A stretch of 64,000 nucleotides of DNA from positions 372,001-436,000 of the forward strand of contig JANUWF010002145.1 in assembly GCA_026120185.1 (NCBI GenBank). The letters run 5' to 3'. Of the stretch, positions 59,937 to 64,000 are shown piece after piece. The notes beneath the pieces are model-generated. The model worked only from the letters and a program-made list of their open reading frames with translations. It ran no database searches and was not told the DNA's origin. The DNA comes from Voacanga thouarsii (lineage: Eukaryota; Streptophyta; Magnoliopsida; Gentianales; Apocynaceae). The position numbers and the translations under genes are program-made. Position 1 is the first letter of the stretch. Each line of letters begins with the position of its first letter.

Positions 59937-59942
59937 AATAAA
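59937..59942 (+). terminator. Pararetroviral poly(A) signal
   Basis: AATAAA in GTGCAATAAAATAGG lies between the TATA box and the primer site, the expected position for 3'-end formation of the pregenomic RNA on the second pass. Confidence 0.65.
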
Positions 59943-59980
59943 ATAGGAGATTTGGCATTGAAATATCCTATGTCTCAAAG

Positions 59981-59994
59981 TGGTATCAGAGCCA
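59981..59994 (+). promoter_or_regulatory. Pararetroviral tRNA-Met primer-binding site
   Basis: TGGTATCAGAGCCA is an exact match to the caulimovirid minus-strand primer site consensus, complementary to initiator tRNA-Met. By convention it marks position 1 of the circular genome. Confidence 0.9.
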
Positions 59995-60441
59995 AGTGCT
60001 CCAAGTGAGCCTAGTGCTCATCTACATAACTCTTCCATGATTTGCAAAATCATGTCCGAGTAAGTTAGTTTACTTTCTTTCTCTAATCTTGCATGATGTA
60101 GTTAATTTATTTTCTCTTGTTCTTGATTGTTATGCCCTTTCGTATGTTTCTTCAAGTATTCTTGAACTATATTGGTTGATAGTCATCTGTAAGAGCAGCT
60201 AGTACGTAGTCAACACAAAACCGTTGGAATAGGCCGTGTGTAGCCCAGGAGTGGCATTTATTGGCCTCTACCCGGGGGTGGTCCTGTAACTCACAACCAA
60301 ACCATAGTATAGAGATGTGTCCTCAGAAGAAACCAAGAAATATAGGTTAAGGCATAACCCTACAGAACAATAGAACTCATATTAATTATATGCAGGCATA
60401 GAGAAGAGAGGGAAAGTATCCTTTCCTTATTCACCTTACCG
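59995..60441 (+). other. Pararetroviral leader
   Basis: About 450 bp of noncoding leader lies between the primer site and the first ORF. It has short ATG frames and a GC-richer part (about 60220-60290). Strong folding of this region is usual in the family but was not computed. Confidence 0.6.
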
Positions 60442-61405
60442 ATGGCTTCTAATCTTTCTAATATAGATATTGAATCAGTTAATGATTTAGATATCAGTTC
60501 TCAACTTGAAAAAGTTGAATCCAGATTAATGAATTGGAATTTACCATTAGAAAATTTTGATAAGATTTATGAAAAAGGCATGTTTGATTTAGTTTAAAAC
60601 TATACCATTAAAACCATTGAAAAAATCATTTCCATAAATCAGCCTTATGGTACAATTCAGCTTTTAAATTCAGAAACATTCGAACACCATCGCAAAAACA
60701 AGTATAGATATCTCCATATCGAATTAGTACAAGTAGCAATTAAACCCTTATACCGGTTAGGTATTAATACCCCGATTTGCCTCTTACTTAAGGATAGCAG
60801 GTATATCAAATTTCAAAATAGTTTGTTAGCAGTTCTTCAATCGAATACAGCTAATGGTCCAGTTTAATTTAATCATTATCCAAACTTTACTATGGACTCA
60901 CAAACTCACACGTCTTGAAAACTTTAACCATGAACATTCATACAAAGAATTTAGATTTTGAATTAGGTTCTAAATCTCTTGGTTTGATTTATTAAGTTTA
61001 TTACAAGGTAATGAAAACCATAATCAATCCTAAAGCGAAACAACATGTTGGTAATCTCAGAGAAACGTATCTGTTGGAAACCAACTTTGACAGATCCAAT
61101 ACCTTTGTCTCTCGAATGATCAAGTGGGATCAAGTTCTTCAAAATCCTACATGGAATTTTGAAAACCTCATCAATCCTAAAAAACATTATGAATCTAAAA
61201 TGATAGATTGAATTCCTAAAACTCCTTCTGGTCATATTGAACTAGAATTTAGAAGAAAATCCTTTTCTGCATCTTCTTCATCCTTCTTTTCTCTTCCTAG
61301 AACTCAGAGTAGTCGTCGCTTCAGTAACGTTGACTTTACTGAAAAAATTCCTAAAGTCAATTATGAAGAAAATACCAGTGTCAAATTAGGCAGTCCTACC
61401 CAATC
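60442..61405 (+). pseudogene. Pararetroviral ORF1 N-terminus: movement-protein region
   Basis: An ATG at 60442 (ACCGATGGCTTC) opens a frame with a coil-like start (ISSQLEKVESRLMNW), then YGTIQLLNSETFEHHRK, YLHIELVQVAIKPLYRLGI and SLLAVLQSN. These are features of 30K-type caulimovirid movement proteins. Later pieces in other frames (61011-61211: NTFVSRMIKWDQVL) continue the domain. In-frame stops lie near 60595 and 60865, with frame changes near 60900-61010. A Ser-rich linker (SSSSFFSLPRTQSSRRFS) follows at about 61260-61330. Confidence 0.75.
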
Positions 61406-61409
61406 AGAA

Positions 61410-63450
61410 ATGAATATGTCTAATATGCCTTCCTCTTTAATAATGTTAACTTCTGAAAAAGATTTTGTCTTAGGTAAAAATTATCTTCGCAAACTTTGGA
61501 ATAGGCCCTGTAACAAGCTTAAATGTGAATGGTATTTTGCTATTGTCTCTGAAATAGAAAGAGCCAAACTTTTACAAAAGTATTATTCTCATCAAATTAG
61601 AACGAAACAACATTTAGATTTCTTTGATTGGTATGAACTAATCACTTATAAAAAACGAAATGTGTTAAATGTTATTACCAAAAAATGGCATACAGCTAAA
61701 AATGAAATAAAAGAATCAGTGTTCCCTCATTCCGAAGAAATTAAGATTGCAGTAGAAAATCAAGTTGTAACAGCTTCACCCTTTAAATTAGAAAATTTAG
61801 ATAGATAAGGTGATGTTACCAATCGTGATTTAAATAAAGTTATTCAGCAGAATAATTATACAAATCAGATGTTAATTACTATGGCTATTAAAGTTGAACA
61901 ATTAGATAATAATTCCTCTGTTAGAGAAATTCTAAAATTCAAACAGTTTAATCCAAAACAATCTATAGATCCAAATCCAATTTTTAAACCTACTTTGTAT
62001 GAACCAAAAGAGGTAAAACTAGAAAAAGGAACTATGAAAATAGATGACTTAGATTTTATTAAAGAAGTTAATGAAAAATTAAATAAGTTAAAAACGAAAG
62101 ATGTAGCAGAATCAAGTTCTAGATCTCATCTTCAAACCTTAGGTCAAACAGTCTCTCTGATGGATATTGATCCTCCACCAAAACAACTAAACAAGCTTAC
62201 GTAAAAAAGCATAAAAGATCAGTTTGAGAATCCTTATACTAGGAATTACTATCCTAGACCATCCTTTCCAGATGTTCAATTTGAAGAAAGACATCTTGAT
62301 ACAAGAGCAACCTTTACAGGTCTTGAAATCATTGAATGGATTATAAATGGAATGTCCGAACATAGCATTTTGAATCTTATCCAAGAAATGTCTATAGCTA
62401 TCACCGCCATTAAATGTCAGAATCCCTCCAATTCTGATATCACCATTCTTCAAATCCGTACCATTAGTTTTACTGGTGTCCTTCAGGAGTGGTAGAATAA
62501 CTACCTCACTGAACAACAGTGCCATGAAATTTTGAATGCCACTAAAGTACAAACTAAAACCATCCTCGATGTAAAGGGACAACCCATTAAAACAGCAGAA
62601 ACTATTTCTGATTTTTTAAACACCTTTATGTTCACTCTAACTCAGTATTTTGTAGGAAATCCTCAACAATTAGCTGATAGAAGTTCTGAAATCCTTACTA
62701 ATTTAACTTGTTCAAAATTTCATGACTTTAGATGGTATAGAGATATGTTCCTGCAAAAGGTAATATTAAGATTAGATTGTCATCATGCATTCTGGAAAGA
62801 GCATTTCATTTCAGGATTACCTCCTTTATTTGAAAAAAAGTTAGACAAAAACTTAAATTAGATTGGGGAAATGCAATTCCCTATGACCACTTAGCATATG
62901 GTCAATTAATCAGTTATGTTAATCAAGCTGGTACAGACCTCTCACTGATCTCAAACTCAAATCCCAAATGGAATCATATCATAAAAAATCTAAAAAAGAA
63001 TTAGGAATTTTTTGTGAAATATTTGGATATGCTCCCATAACACCTCCGTTCAAACAGCTAAAGTTAAAATCTAAAAAGAAAGCCTTTAGAAAAGATAAAA
63101 AGGATAAACCTTTAAAAACTTTGGAAAAGAAGACAAAGACTAAAGCACGGAAAGATCACATCAAATGTTATTTTTGTAGAAAACAAGGACATAAAGCTGA
63201 TGAGTGTAAACTCAAAGCTAAAAAGAAGAAAAAAGTAAATCAATTAACTTTATCAAAAGAAACTTTAGATCAAATCAATCATATTCTCCATCAATATGAA
63301 TCGTCCAACTCATTCAGCACTAGTAATAGTGATATTGAAGAAGTCTTTGAAATTCAAGAAAATTCCTCTAAATCTGAATCCAGTGAAAAATCCACTTCTT
63401 GTGATTACAGGATTATGTACTTGTGCATTTGGAGAACTTTGTATGCTTAG
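61410..63450 (+). pseudogene. Pararetroviral coat-protein region with zinc knuckle
   Basis: Open pieces 61410-61808, 61869-62204, 62532-62861 and 62968-63450 cover a coat-type region: FFDWYELITYKKRNVLNVIT, then FTGLEIIEWIINGMSEHSI, DFLNTFMFTLTQYFVGNPQQ and AFWKEHFISGLPPLF. It is followed by a strongly Lys-rich stretch and a CCHC knuckle (CYFC, GHKADEC) at about 63166-63210, and then a Ser/Glu-rich acidic tail. This order (capsid core, basic region, knuckle) is that of caulimovirid coat proteins. In-frame stops lie at 61806-61808, 62202-62204, about 62494 and 62859-62861, and the frame changes near 62530 and 62870. Confidence 0.8.
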
Positions 63451-64000
63451 TACAAAACCAAGCAACCAAGTTAATGTAATCACTCGAGCTGATAAAGAAC
63501 TCTTCTTTAAACTCTTAGATCATATTTAGGATGAAACAATCAAATGCAAATATTTGCTTAAAGTTAAAGATTTAGTTCTTAATCCCAAAATTCAAGTTGA
63601 ACCCTATAATCTGAAAGAAGTCTTTGATAAGTTTAAAGGAAAACAAAAAGACTCCTCTGTATCTCTACAAGAGTTACATATAGAAATTAAAGAACTAAAA
63701 CAAAAAATTAAATGGTTAAAAGAGCAAAATACTCAACATATTACGGATATTAATCAGATTAATACAGATTTAGTCCAACTGAATTTGGAAAAACCTTTAA
63801 TAGATACTACTATTAACACTTCTCTATCAAATACAGAACATGATCAAGAAATACAGAATAATCCAAATTATATTTCTTCCATTTCTCAAACGACTTTTCA
63901 AAAGTGGTATATTACTGTCCTCCTCAAAATTGGAGATTCTTCTATTCAAATTGTAGCTTTCCTTGATTCAGGTGCAGATCAAAACTGCATAAGTGAAGGA
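63451..64000 (+). pseudogene. Pararetroviral coiled-coil linker and aspartic protease start, cut by the window end
   Basis: A region with a heptad-like stretch (LHIEIKELKQKIKWLKEQ, about 63675-63730) leads to the retropepsin active site VAFLDSGADQNCI at about 63950-63990. The aspartate of DSG is intact. The domain continues beyond the window, where the RT should follow. Confidence 0.75.

Larger units (their letters stand above)
57830..64000 (+). mobile_element. Endogenous pararetrovirus (Caulimoviridae, Florendovirus-like), partial
   Basis: The segment contains, in order, an RT/RNase H 3' end, a downstream ORF relic, a TATA and poly(A) region, a tRNA-Met primer site, and then movement, coat with CCHC knuckle, and protease regions. 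This matches a caulimovirid genome opened inside the RT, or the junction of two tandem copies. No LTRs are seen. Two ORFs (a large MP-CP-protease-RT-RNase H polyprotein and a downstream ORF) are the Florendovirus plan. Numerous stops throughout mean an old, inactive copy. It runs off the right end of the window; the left junction is approximate. Confidence 0.85.

Overview
The window is repeat-dominated nuclear DNA of a flowering plant, most likely a eudicot. It is AT-rich and full of plant-type CACTA, hAT, Copia, Gypsy, TRIM and Stowaway-like elements, and it ends in an endogenous caulimovirid. I found no intact host gene, rRNA, tRNA or CRISPR. Nearly every coding region is a transposon or viral gene broken by stops or frameshifts. 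The species cannot be named from this sequence.

Left block (1-21,140). A CACTA element that began upstream of the window carries a broken TNP2 transposase and a broken Transposase_24-type second gene. Subterminal repeats and a 3' terminus near 13,869 follow. A 1.4 kb solo-LTR-like insert splits TNP2, and a 4.1 kb LTR-like insert splits the subterminal repeats. Next to the CACTA is a minus-strand DUF4283/zf-CCHC_4 (LINE ORF1-like) relic. A TRIM array (14,044-20,402) with a perfect GATAC duplication interrupts that relic. The array holds a hAT element (14,236-19,557) with a perfect 8-bp duplication, and the hAT holds a 2.0 kb solo Copia LTR (17,310-19,324).

Middle block (21,141-41,200). AT-rich intergenic DNA contains small MITEs, a tandem duplication and an (AT)n run. 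A Ty3/Gypsy element (29,471-38,718, duplication TAGAG) follows; it sits in a noncoding repeat and is split in its reverse transcriptase by a 1.5 kb solo LTR.

Right block (41,201-64,000). An old Copia element (41,201-56,594, duplication TAATT) is split in its RNase H by a younger Copia (46,006-55,743, duplication GAGAA). The younger one belongs to the same family as the solo LTR inside the hAT. From about 57,830 to the window end lies a Florendovirus-like endogenous pararetrovirus. It is arranged as RT/RNase H end, downstream ORF, promoter/poly(A) region, tRNA-Met primer site, then movement, coat and protease regions, which is the circular genome order opened inside the RT.

The insertion order can be read from the target-site duplications: DUF4283 relic, then TRIM array, then hAT, then Copia LTR on the left; old Copia, then young Copia on the right.
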